DNA from: a virus
IMG/VR virus record: IMGVR_UViG_3300010397_000043
Coordinates: 1 to 64,000 of that record
DNA: 64,000 bases
Direction: 5' to 3' (one strand)
A program made the position numbers and the translations under genes. The notes beneath the pieces were generated by a model. That model was not told the origin of the DNA. It worked only from the letters and a program-made list of their open reading frames with translations, and did no database searches. Position 1 is the stretch's first letter. The number at the start of each line of letters is the position of its first letter. Shown one piece after another: positions 8,219-16,120 of this stretch.

Positions 8219-8674
8219 TTAATCAAGAGCGAAACGCAAGGTCGCAGCCGAGATCGTCACGGGGTTGCCCCCGAGCAAGCTCCGCGACACGGGGGTCACA
8301 CCATCCGAACCTACCAGCGGGCCCCAGAAGAGCAGGTTGCCGCTGGTCGAAGCGTCCATGATGATGATGCCGACCACAGGACTCGCCACATCGGACGGCG
8401 GGGTCGGAAAGGTAATCGTGTTGTTATTGCTGATCACGCCAGAAGTGCCACTCGACGCACTGGTCGTCGCATCGCCCTGCGTGCCGCTGATGTTCGACAG
8501 ACTGGGCGTGACCGACTGCCGGGCGTAGCCCGAGTATGCAACCTCAGTGCCAGCAGACGAGTCACTGCCAATGGTCGTGACGAGACCAACATAGATCGGC
8601 GTCGGGGGCGTAAACGACTGGCCGCGCAGCAACCAATCCAGAATCTTATTCTCGAGGTAGTTCGACATGCTCAT
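8219..8674 (-). CDS. Phage tail protein, paralog of 5457-5897
   Basis: This 151-residue protein starts with MSMSNYLENKILDWLLRGQ after a GGAG site. It shares order and many residues with the 5457 protein (PT-IYVGL/VYIAL, GTEV, LSN, SASSG, ITFP, DASTSGN, LFWGPL). Its location immediately downstream of the tail tip gene suggests that it attaches to the tip, and that the copy beyond the lysis genes arose by duplication. Confidence 0.75.
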   Translation of the reverse strand: MSMSNYLENKILDWLLRGQSFTPPTPIYVGLVTTIGSDSSAGTEVAYSGYARQSVTPSLSNISGTQGDATTSASSGTSGVISNNNTITFPTPPSDVASPVVGIIIMDASTSGNLLFWGPLVGSDGVTPVSRSLLGGNPVTISAATLRFALD

Positions 8675-8686
8675 AGCGAATCTCCA

Positions 8687-11600
8687 TTAACCAAAGAAGA
8701 ACGACGGCACCCAGCCACCGCCGACCACAACGTAGCCAACGTCCTGCACGACGCCGCCTGCGACGAGGCGGATCGAAACCTTAAAGCCGTAGTTGAACAA
8801 CTGGCCCGAAGCGACGGTCGGTGCCACGGTCCAACGCAAGATGCCAAGCGTACCGAGGTTGAACCACGTGTTCAACGACGGGCCGGTCAGCGCGCCAGTG
8901 AACGTGCCAACGTCGCCGGTATACCCAGGCACCAGCGCGGCCTCAACCTTCACCTCGAAGCGTGCGGCAATGTCGGAGGTGATCGGCTTCTGGAGCAACC
9001 ACGCGGCCGGCACTTCCTCGATCACGTTGTTCGGGATTGGTGCTTCACCAGAGAACGGTTGTGGCAAGCCGCGCAGCCCATACATGGCCCCGTTTGGCCG
9101 AAGCTCAAAGCCCGCATACCGAGTCGCAAGCTCGGCGTCCGTAGGCCCGGCAATAGGATCGCTGCCCAGCGGATTGGTCGTTTGGTTGTAGCTGACCGTA
9201 GCGTCAAGGTTTACCGGCGCGTCGGGCAGGTTGACCTCGTAGAACGCATCGAAGTTGGGGTCGTCCGGGTCCGGCGTAAAGCCACCCCCGCCCCCACCAA
9301 GCACAGGCGTGGTGGGACCAGTGGGGTCAATGTTGCCGACGAACAGGTCTGCAGTATGCACGCGGTTGTCCTCGACCACAGCGACGATACCGATCTCTTC
9401 CATGCTCCGCGGCGTAATGCCCAGGATGCGGATGTTACGTGCGATGTTCGTGGACGGGCCGAAGCTGAACGCGGTGCGGTCGTAGTCACTACCCGTGTTG
9501 GGAAAGAAGCCATCGGTGAACGTCATCGAGGCGTGCACGTAGATGGTCATCGGCTCTGGGTGCGGGTAGGCCGGGTAAGGCCCCTGGTACTTGCCATCCT
9601 TCGTCTGGAACACGATGTAGTTCTGCCCAGCCTGGAAAGCCACAGGCTCGGACAACCGCATGGCGAACACCAGCGCGCCGCTGACCGTCACGGGCGGCTG
9701 GTTGATATCGAAGTACTCAACCTCGCCACGGTACGCCCCGAAGGCCGGCACGTCATGCGACAGCGCGCACAGGTCACCCAGAGCCGGGATGAAGCCATCC
9801 ATCTCGGTCGAGAATGAAACGACCTTGCGCCGGTACAGGTTCGCCGCCAGGGTGTAGTACGCCTCACGGGCCGCGTGCGAGCGCGTGGTGATGCCCGGCA
9901 TCTGCACCCGCTGAGGGTTTTGTGGCGGGGTATCGCTATTGAGCAGTAGCTTGGCGTTGCCCAGCGTGTAGTAATCCTCGGCCCACGTGTACCGGTTGAA
10001 GAACTGCACCTCGATACCATCGGGTGAGTCTTCGGTCGGGATGATGTATTCGAGGCTCAGCGAACCACGGTTGATATTCCGCGAGCTGAACAGCGTCACG
10101 GGCGTGGTCTGCTGTTCGTCGCGCACGAACGTAAACACGCCGCCTCGCATGAATCGAGTCGTGCGGGCGGTGCGGGCGATCAGGGCGAGCGCGTCCCAGG
10201 TGGTCGTGCGCTGGTCGAACACGTAGTCAAATTTGTCGCCGCGGATGTCGGCGTTCTGGGCTTCGCGCAGCAGGGCCAGCGTATCCACGCGGAAGCCCGG
10301 CACGTTGCCGCCATAGTCAACGTTGATGAGGCAGTCCAGCGCAGCCCAAGCCCAGTTGCGAGTCAGTACCGGCGCGCTCAGGCCAGTCACCGGGTTCCAG
10401 ATCGGCAGCTTGCGCTCGGCCAGCACGGCGATTCGCCGCTGAGACAAGCCATTCAACTGCTCGGAAGCCTTGATCGCTACAGCGATGTACGTGGCCCGGG
10501 GGTCCAGCGGCGCGGGCTGATCCAGGTAACAACGCAGCGCAGCCCAATTGACTTTATGCGCGGCCTTGATGTCGTTGATCATCTCGGTATCCATGCGCTT
10601 CACGCGCACTTCGTACCGGCCACTCGGCACACCGTACACCCAGGTCTGGCGAATAGGCGTGAAGCTCGCCGCCGCCTGCGTCTCGGTCGAGATGATGAAC
10701 CAGCCAGCGGTCGGGTTGCCGAACGTGTCCACTGGGCGGGCGTACACGCGCCACGAGATGCTTAGCGGCCCGATGCTGCCATCGTCAAACTGATAGCCGA
10801 TGCCAACCGGGAAGATGATGTCGAGGCTCAACACACTCGTGGTCAGCCCGCCGCCACAGGCGGTAAACGGGCCGATCATCGTGTCCGTGTGCAATTCCTG
10901 CCCGCTGACTTCGACTGCGGTCACCACATTCGGGTTCACCAGTGCGGTCACATCGGTCGGGCTACCGATAACGACCTGCACACCCTCAAAGTGGTCGATA
11001 CGCGTATCGTCGATGAACACGTTCGACATGAGGATTTGGTACTCGCCCATGCCGACGCACATGAGTGCGAAGTAGTATTGGTCGCCCGCGCTGTCGTAGA
11101 TAGAATACGGCTGTGCCGCGAAGTCGGGATAGGTGATGTGGCTCCCGTAGATCACAGGGATCGGGTTGTTCAGCTTTGCCGAGTTGCCTTGGAGCGCAAT
11201 GTCGTAGACGCTGCTGCCCGCCGTGCCAGTGGCCGAAGGCGTCGCGGGGTTGCGGATCGGCAGCGCAAGGTTGATGAGCGCGTTGCCAACGATGATGATG
11301 CCGATCTGCAGCAGTGCGGTCACCTGCGAGCCGGTCAGGCCAGCGGTAAAGCCGTTGAGGATCAGCTCGGGCGCGAACTCGGGTGCGAAGATCATGGCCG
11401 CTGCGATCACGACCAGTTGCAGGATCGTCCGCAGCGGGTTCGATCCGCCGGCCCCGCCGCCACCCTCGATCAGCTCGACAAAGCACACACGGTCGCCAGC
11501 AACCGGCGCGTAGTCCCAGTCTTCTTGCAGCACAGGCTCGCCGTCGAGCAGGCAAACCCGGCGCGGCGTGCGCGACTCCGCCGCCATCTGGCGGAGGGTC

Positions 11601-11746
11601 ATGCCAAGCTCGAAACCCTCCATGCGCTTGTGGCGCGAAGTGATCTGGTCGCTGAGGAAAAGCACGGACAACTTGCCGTCCGCGTCCAAGTCTGCGAGTT
11701 GACCCCGCAGGTCGAGCAGTTCTTGAACTTCATCGTGCGGTTGCAT
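8687..11746 (-). CDS. Tail tip / host specificity protein (lambda J-like)
   Basis: This 1019-residue protein is the central tail-tip hub that contacts the receptor. GAGG precedes an ATG at 11746; the longer in-frame start at 11806 lacks such a site and overlaps the previous gene further. The first ~90 residues are soluble. A Gly-rich joint and a strongly hydrophobic region (about 105-175) follow, as seen in J/I-type tip proteins, and then long beta-rich domains with fibronectin-like character. Near the C-terminus a GGGGGFTPDPDDPNF linker leads to the distal, probably receptor-binding part. It follows the NlpC/P60 tail assembly gene, the usual order. Confidence 0.85.
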   Translation of the reverse strand: MQPHDEVQELLDLRGQLADLDADGKLSVLFLSDQITSRHKRMEGFELGMTLRQMAAESRTPRRVCLLDGEPVLQEDWDYAPVAGDRVCFVELIEGGGGAGGSNPLRTILQLVVIAAAMIFAPEFAPELILNGFTAGLTGSQVTALLQIGIIIVGNALINLALPIRNPATPSATGTAGSSVYDIALQGNSAKLNNPIPVIYGSHITYPDFAAQPYSIYDSAGDQYYFALMCVGMGEYQILMSNVFIDDTRIDHFEGVQVVIGSPTDVTALVNPNVVTAVEVSGQELHTDTMIGPFTACGGGLTTSVLSLDIIFPVGIGYQFDDGSIGPLSISWRVYARPVDTFGNPTAGWFIISTETQAAASFTPIRQTWVYGVPSGRYEVRVKRMDTEMINDIKAAHKVNWAALRCYLDQPAPLDPRATYIAVAIKASEQLNGLSQRRIAVLAERKLPIWNPVTGLSAPVLTRNWAWAALDCLINVDYGGNVPGFRVDTLALLREAQNADIRGDKFDYVFDQRTTTWDALALIARTARTTRFMRGGVFTFVRDEQQTTPVTLFSSRNINRGSLSLEYIIPTEDSPDGIEVQFFNRYTWAEDYYTLGNAKLLLNSDTPPQNPQRVQMPGITTRSHAAREAYYTLAANLYRRKVVSFSTEMDGFIPALGDLCALSHDVPAFGAYRGEVEYFDINQPPVTVSGALVFAMRLSEPVAFQAGQNYIVFQTKDGKYQGPYPAYPHPEPMTIYVHASMTFTDGFFPNTGSDYDRTAFSFGPSTNIARNIRILGITPRSMEEIGIVAVVEDNRVHTADLFVGNIDPTGPTTPVLGGGGGGFTPDPDDPNFDAFYEVNLPDAPVNLDATVSYNQTTNPLGSDPIAGPTDAELATRYAGFELRPNGAMYGLRGLPQPFSGEAPIPNNVIEEVPAAWLLQKPITSDIAARFEVKVEAALVPGYTGDVGTFTGALTGPSLNTWFNLGTLGILRWTVAPTVASGQLFNYGFKVSIRLVAGGVVQDVGYVVVGGGWVPSFFFG

Positions 11747-12185
11747 TCTCAACCTCGGCGAGTTTCTTGTTTCGCAGGAAGCGCGTATAGCCCCATCCGT
11801 GAGCACCGAACGATTTTACTGGCTGCAAGACCACACCGCCACCCGAGCCCGCGACGGTGAACGGCTGCAGGCTGTGCAGCACCCGATCAGGGGTCACCCA
11901 CAGGCCGCAATGCACCGGGAATGAGCTACGCCCGAGTAGGATGACGTCGAGTGGCCGCAGGGTCTTTACCTCGATCCAGTTATCGCGGCTTTCCTGCTCT
12001 TCGGAGAACACTTTGGCGAAGTCGCGCAGGTTCTGCCAATCGGCGGGCGCGAAGTCGGGCAGGTCAATGCCGAACCGTTCCAGATAGACAGCCTGCACAA
12101 GTCCCCAGCAACTAAAGGCGTCCGGCCCCTTGGCGCCGGGCATCCATGGCTTGCCGAGATAGCGATAGACCCAATCGTTGTCCAT
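11730..12185 (-). CDS. Tail assembly NlpC/P60-family peptidase (lambda K-like)
   Basis: This 151-residue protein has the NlpC/P60 cysteine peptidase pattern: DAFSCWGLVQ with catalytic Cys26, VHCGLWV with His92, and a following His near 104. Proteins of this type (lambda gpK-like) are needed for tail tip assembly and may open peptidoglycan on entry. It overlaps the tip protein start by 17 nt and follows the DUF1833 gene by 3 nt, which fits the L-K-I-J order of tail tip modules. Confidence 0.88.
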   Translation of the reverse strand: MDNDWVYRYLGKPWMPGAKGPDAFSCWGLVQAVYLERFGIDLPDFAPADWQNLRDFAKVFSEEQESRDNWIEVKTLRPLDVILLGRSSFPVHCGLWVTPDRVLHSLQPFTVAGSGGGVVLQPVKSFGAHGWGYTRFLRNKKLAEVENATAR

Positions 12186-12188
12186 GGC

Positions 12189-12758
12189 TTACCTCGCCGT
12201 CAGGCCAGGGAATCGGGCCACCGTGTAGTTGAGGTACGGGAACCGCCTGTTCGTCAAGCTACCGAACCCGCACCGAGCCGTGACCCGAAAGTCGTCGGTC
12301 TTGATGTTATTGATTGTCATGATCAACGGCGGGCTAATGTGCGGTGCGCTCAGGTCCGTTGACAGGTAGGGCCGGTAGTACACCTGAATTGGTGCTTCCG
12401 ACACGGCTGCAGCTTCCAGGTACCCGTGCAGAAACTGCACGCAGTTGTCGATGCTCAGCACAAGCTCGCCCGGCGAGCCGCCGTCGTCCTCGGTCGGCAA
12501 GGTCAACTCGAATGGGATGGCGTAGAACGTAACCGAGCCACCCGGATTTACCGGGGCGTTGAATTCGAGCGTGGCCGTCAGGTTGTTGTAGTCGTTGACG
12601 ATGCGAGCGGCGGTCCGAGCCCCCGCACCATCGTAGAACGAGGGGTGGTGCAACTCCAACGTGTGGAAGATAACAACGTCCGAAGGGGCCGAAGCGTAAG
12701 CCTCGGCCAGCGCCTGCGAGTAGCTGACGCCCTTCTTGATAGGCTTGTAGACAGGCAT
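12189..12758 (-). CDS. DUF1833-like minor tail protein
   Basis: This 189-residue protein matches the phage DUF1833 pattern: an early LxEAYASAP segment, then IFHTLELHHPSF, and a late ARCGFGSLTNRRFPYL segment (compare the frequent phage motif of an N-x-FP ending). It lies just before the NlpC/P60 gene, where lambda L-type tip proteins sit. Four nucleotides separate it from the next start. Confidence 0.8.
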   Translation of the reverse strand: MPVYKPIKKGVSYSQALAEAYASAPSDVVIFHTLELHHPSFYDGAGARTAARIVNDYNNLTATLEFNAPVNPGGSVTFYAIPFELTLPTEDDGGSPGELVLSIDNCVQFLHGYLEAAAVSEAPIQVYYRPYLSTDLSAPHISPPLIMTINNIKTDDFRVTARCGFGSLTNRRFPYLNYTVARFPGLTAR

Positions 12759-12767
12759 GCGAGTTCC

Positions 12768-14963
12768 TTAGGGGATGTAGGTCGTGTGCCACGTTCCGCC
12801 ATCGTAGTAGCGCGGTGCGCCGCCGGGAACGGCAGACGTTGAGCTGCTGTTTACGTTTGAACCCCAGTTCGTGATGATCGAGGTATTCGGCACGTAGGAC
12901 GCGCCCATATTGATCGCGTTGTACTGGATCGTGACGCCGGTAAAAGTACCAGAGTAGTTGTACGCCTGGATGCCCGAGGTGTAGGCGTTGTACTCGATCA
13001 GCACGTTACCGGAAGCACCGAACACACCAGCGGGCACACCGTTCGTCTGCTTAAACACGTTGCCCGCGATATAGTTGTCATGGCCCGGGTCGCCACCGCC
13101 AGCATCACCCATAGTCATCGCCGCGGAGTTGTCCGAGTGCGAGTCACCAGTCGCCATCGTGACTTCGATGTAGTTGCCCATGAACTTACACCCACTCGAT
13201 TGGTAGAAGCTCACCGAGTCACTGTGGTAGCTCGTGCCGTAGACGAGGTTGTCGCGGACGACGTTGTTGGTCGTGTTGTCGAATTCCAGGGCGGTCGATT
13301 GCGGGAACACGCCGTTGCTGAAATCGTCGAGCACGTTCTTCTGCACGAGGTTGTCGTGGCAACCCGATCCGCTACCGAGCACGCCCCGGTTGCCATGCTT
13401 GATGTTGTTGTACTCGATGGTGCAGTGATCGCCGTAAAGTTCAATGCAGGCGTTACCCCGAGACTGCTGGAAGTCGCAGTCGCGAATCTGCACACCAGTC
13501 ACGCCACTGTTGATCAGGATGCACGAGCTGGTGGTGAAGCTGCCGGTCGGGAACCGCTTGCCGCTGATGACTTGGTTGTTAGTCGCAACGATCTGCGTGG
13601 TCTGGTTGGTGAAGCTCGTGACCCGGGGGCCAGGAAGCGTGCTCGTACCGACTTGCAGATTCGCGCTGATCGTGGTGCGACACTGCACCGTTGCGTTGAC
13701 TGCAGGCGGGGCAGGCGGAGGCGGGGGCGGCGGAGGCGGCGGCGCACCCACCAGCGGCGGGGGCACAACACCAGCGTCCCAGGTCGTGAACCGGGTATGC
13801 GCGATCTTGAACAGATCATACGGCGGCGGGGGCACCGTCGGATCGTTCGCATAGCAGGCTCGAATCACCGACAGCAACTTACCGTCGCTGTTGATATTGG
13901 GCACCGTATGCGTGGCGATCACGCTCGTCAGGTTCTCGATTGTTAGCAGGCCATTACCAACGGTAATCGCAAGCGAATGTGTCGCGGCCGGATTCGGGAT
14001 CGTGTGATCGTAGTTGACCACGTCCCAGAGGCCAGGGTTGCTGCCGTTGCGCGACCAATACGAGGTGCGGAAATCAGCAGACCCATCGGGTCGAAGCATA
14101 CGAATCACCCACACCGCGATGATGTTGTTTCCGATGCTGTCGTAGACCTCGAAGCTAAACTCAACACCGACGCGAGAACCGAATGCCAGACTGATCGGGT
14201 AGGTCGAAGCTGAGTACGCCTTGTTTAGGGTCGCCGTCTGCTCCATACGCACGTACTGCTTCACAGGAATCTGCACGCGATGCGAGCCGTCCTGGAAGTC
14301 TTTAATCATTGCCGCCGGCTGCGCCGAGGGGTTGTCCGTGTAATTCGGCACGAGGAAACCCGCGCCGTCGATCTTCATGTTCGAGACGTTGTGCCCGTAC
14401 GGATGGAAGCCGTAGATCGTATTCGGCGTGTGGTTCCAAATGTCCGTCGAGGTGCCGTCGAAGTAGTCCTCGTACAGCACGACCGAGGCATGCGAAGGCA
14501 GGGGCGGCGGAGGCGGGGGCGGCGCAGGCGGCGGCGCACCAGGGAAGCCACCCGCACCACCCAGACCCGTCGAGCTACCCGTAGCGCGGCGACGAATCTC
14601 CATCTTCATGGTCAGCGTCCAGCCTGACCCGCCGAGCGGGCTGGCTTGGTACGGCTCGCTGATGCGGCAGTACATCCACTGCAGACCGAGCCCAGTCGGG
14701 ATCAGCGCGATAAACCAGCGACGGCCATAGCGCAGCGTCGTTTGGAACGCGCTGTAGAAAGTGATGTACTCGTCGTCGTGCAGTGTGTACGTCACCTGCA
14801 CCGTGCCGCTCTTGGTGCTGGACTTTAGGCGCGCGTTGCCCCAGATGCCTTCATCTTTGGGCTCGATCTTGGCCGTGGGGTACAGGTCAAAATCGAACGA
14901 GCTTGGAACGAACCAGTCCGGCGCGACCGGCGGCGAGGAAGTCGTCCAGGTGGGCGAAGACAT
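12768..14963 (-). CDS. Three-module tail protein: tail adaptor, jelly-roll, beta-helix
   Basis: This 731-residue protein has at least three parts joined by polyproline linkers. Residues 1-~135 resemble a small minor tail protein (YTLHDDEYITFYSAF, RWFIALIPTG, MKMEIRRR). A first Pro-rich linker (~143-158) leads to a ~250-residue jelly-roll/lectin-like domain. A second linker (~405-420) leads to a C-terminal ~300-residue right-handed beta-helix with Asn-rich turns (CTIEYNNIKHG, NVVRDNLVYG, NYIAGNVFKQ), as in pectate-lyase-type phage spikes. A depolymerase or receptor-binding role is inferred. The gene is unusual in fusing a tail-body domain to exchangeable modules. Confidence 0.75.
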   Translation of the reverse strand: MSSPTWTTSSPPVAPDWFVPSSFDFDLYPTAKIEPKDEGIWGNARLKSSTKSGTVQVTYTLHDDEYITFYSAFQTTLRYGRRWFIALIPTGLGLQWMYCRISEPYQASPLGGSGWTLTMKMEIRRRATGSSTGLGGAGGFPGAPPPAPPPPPPPLPSHASVVLYEDYFDGTSTDIWNHTPNTIYGFHPYGHNVSNMKIDGAGFLVPNYTDNPSAQPAAMIKDFQDGSHRVQIPVKQYVRMEQTATLNKAYSASTYPISLAFGSRVGVEFSFEVYDSIGNNIIAVWVIRMLRPDGSADFRTSYWSRNGSNPGLWDVVNYDHTIPNPAATHSLAITVGNGLLTIENLTSVIATHTVPNINSDGKLLSVIRACYANDPTVPPPPYDLFKIAHTRFTTWDAGVVPPPLVGAPPPPPPPPPPAPPAVNATVQCRTTISANLQVGTSTLPGPRVTSFTNQTTQIVATNNQVISGKRFPTGSFTTSSCILINSGVTGVQIRDCDFQQSRGNACIELYGDHCTIEYNNIKHGNRGVLGSGSGCHDNLVQKNVLDDFSNGVFPQSTALEFDNTTNNVVRDNLVYGTSYHSDSVSFYQSSGCKFMGNYIEVTMATGDSHSDNSAAMTMGDAGGGDPGHDNYIAGNVFKQTNGVPAGVFGASGNVLIEYNAYTSGIQAYNYSGTFTGVTIQYNAINMGASYVPNTSIITNWGSNVNSSSTSAVPGGAPRYYDGGTWHTTYIP

Positions 14964-14972
14964 GCGAACCTC

Positions 14973-15503
14973 TTACACCGAGAACCAGGGAACATAGCCG
15001 ACTGTGCCGCTGTCGTCGCACACCTTGATCCACTTGCGAACAACCAGGGTGGCCGGCGCATTGCTGGCGCTGAACGTGGCGCCGCTCGACCCGGTGAACA
15101 TCATGCCCTCAAGCATGAACGTGCCCGTTTCGGTCTTCAGCTTCACCTTGTCGCCCGAGGCGCGGAGGATGCCCTTCGCGGTCATCGCACCAGCCGTGTC
15201 GCGGGCCTCGACCGTGAACGACGAGTAGCCGTTGGACGCGTACATATAGCACGTGCCGCGGACGGTACTGTTCACGGCCGTCAAGCTAAAGATGACGCCA
15301 GCGTCGGTCGTATCCGGGCTCGCGCTGATCATGTCGATGGAGTGCGGCAGGCTCGAATCGAAGCTGAACCAGCCGGGGATGATGAACGCCTTGATCTGGT
15401 TGGGCGTGACTTTCACGTTGCCGCCCGACTGCACGCCGGCCAGCAATTCCGTACCGCCCAAAGTTGCTGCAGCAGAGAAAGCGCTGATTTTGGTATCTGC
15501 CAT
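14973..15503 (-). CDS. Structural protein with phage tail N-terminal signature
   Basis: This 176-residue protein begins MADTKISAFSAAATLGGTELLAGVQ, a start widely seen in phage fibre and tail proteins that anchors them to the virion. The remainder is a small beta-rich domain ending in VPWFSV. It is spaced 9 nt from the downstream gene and 3 nt from the upstream one. A small appendage or fibre subunit is likely. Confidence 0.65.
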   Translation of the reverse strand: MADTKISAFSAAATLGGTELLAGVQSGGNVKVTPNQIKAFIIPGWFSFDSSLPHSIDMISASPDTTDAGVIFSLTAVNSTVRGTCYMYASNGYSSFTVEARDTAGAMTAKGILRASGDKVKLKTETGTFMLEGMMFTGSSGATFSASNAPATLVVRKWIKVCDDSGTVGYVPWFSV

Positions 15504-15506
15504 GGT

Positions 15507-16118
15507 TTACTCCGTAAGAACCCTGCCGCTGCTTTCCAGCAGAATATTGTCACCACCTTCGGTCAACATAGAACCGCTGCCACCGCTGCCGCCGACTGGT
15601 GTACCCGATGGGAACACGTGGACGACGCTACCCGTCGAAGCGAGCAGGCCCGCCAGCCTCACACCGACGTTAAGGCTAGCACTCACGCCCATGGAGGCAC
15701 CCATGCTCGCCGCCAGCACGGTATCGAACACCGGCGACGTGATCGCCCCACCAATGGAGAGCAGCCTAGCTGACACGCTCCACGTGTTTACCTCTGGCCC
15801 GGTTTTGTTGGCCTTGTACAGCCCGAAGAACTGGCAGTTGTGCCAAGCCAGTCCAGCTTGCTTGTCGGATACCCGCATGACGAAGCCGAGCACACCGTTG
15901 AACAGGCTGTCGTGGAAAAAGGTCTCGAAGGCGTCGTACTGCTCGTCCGTCAGCGACCAGGAAACCTCGAACAGATCGGGCGGTGCCGAGTAGCACGGAC
16001 GTGACCGATCCTCACCCTGGTCGCGCGGCGTGCGCTTCTGCATCGGGGCGTGCGACTCCGCATACCCCGACTTGGTAGGCGGGGGCAGGTTGGTCGGGAA
16101 GATGATCGTGTCGGCCAC
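15507..16118 (-). CDS. Minor tail protein, unknown
   Basis: This 203-residue protein starts two bases from the end of the tape measure gene. The first half (FEVSWSLTDEQYDAFETFFHDSLFNGVLGFVMRV) matches the common theme of phage distal-tail proteins that register a Tyr/Phe-rich helix. The C-terminus carries short repeats (MLTEGGDNILLES, RVLTE) often seen at the end of phage minor tail proteins. The role in distal tail assembly is inferred from position. Confidence 0.65.
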   Translation of the reverse strand: MADTIIFPTNLPPPTKSGYAESHAPMQKRTPRDQGEDRSRPCYSAPPDLFEVSWSLTDEQYDAFETFFHDSLFNGVLGFVMRVSDKQAGLAWHNCQFFGLYKANKTGPEVNTWSVSARLLSIGGAITSPVFDTVLAASMGASMGVSASLNVGVRLAGLLASTGSVVHVFPSGTPVGGSGGSGSMLTEGGDNILLESSGRVLTE

Positions 16119-16120
16119 GA

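Noticed and set aside
8210-9817. 535-codon plus-strand open frame
   Set aside because: It lies antisense to the tail tip gene, has Arg/Val/His-rich composition typical of a shadow frame, and no ribosome site.
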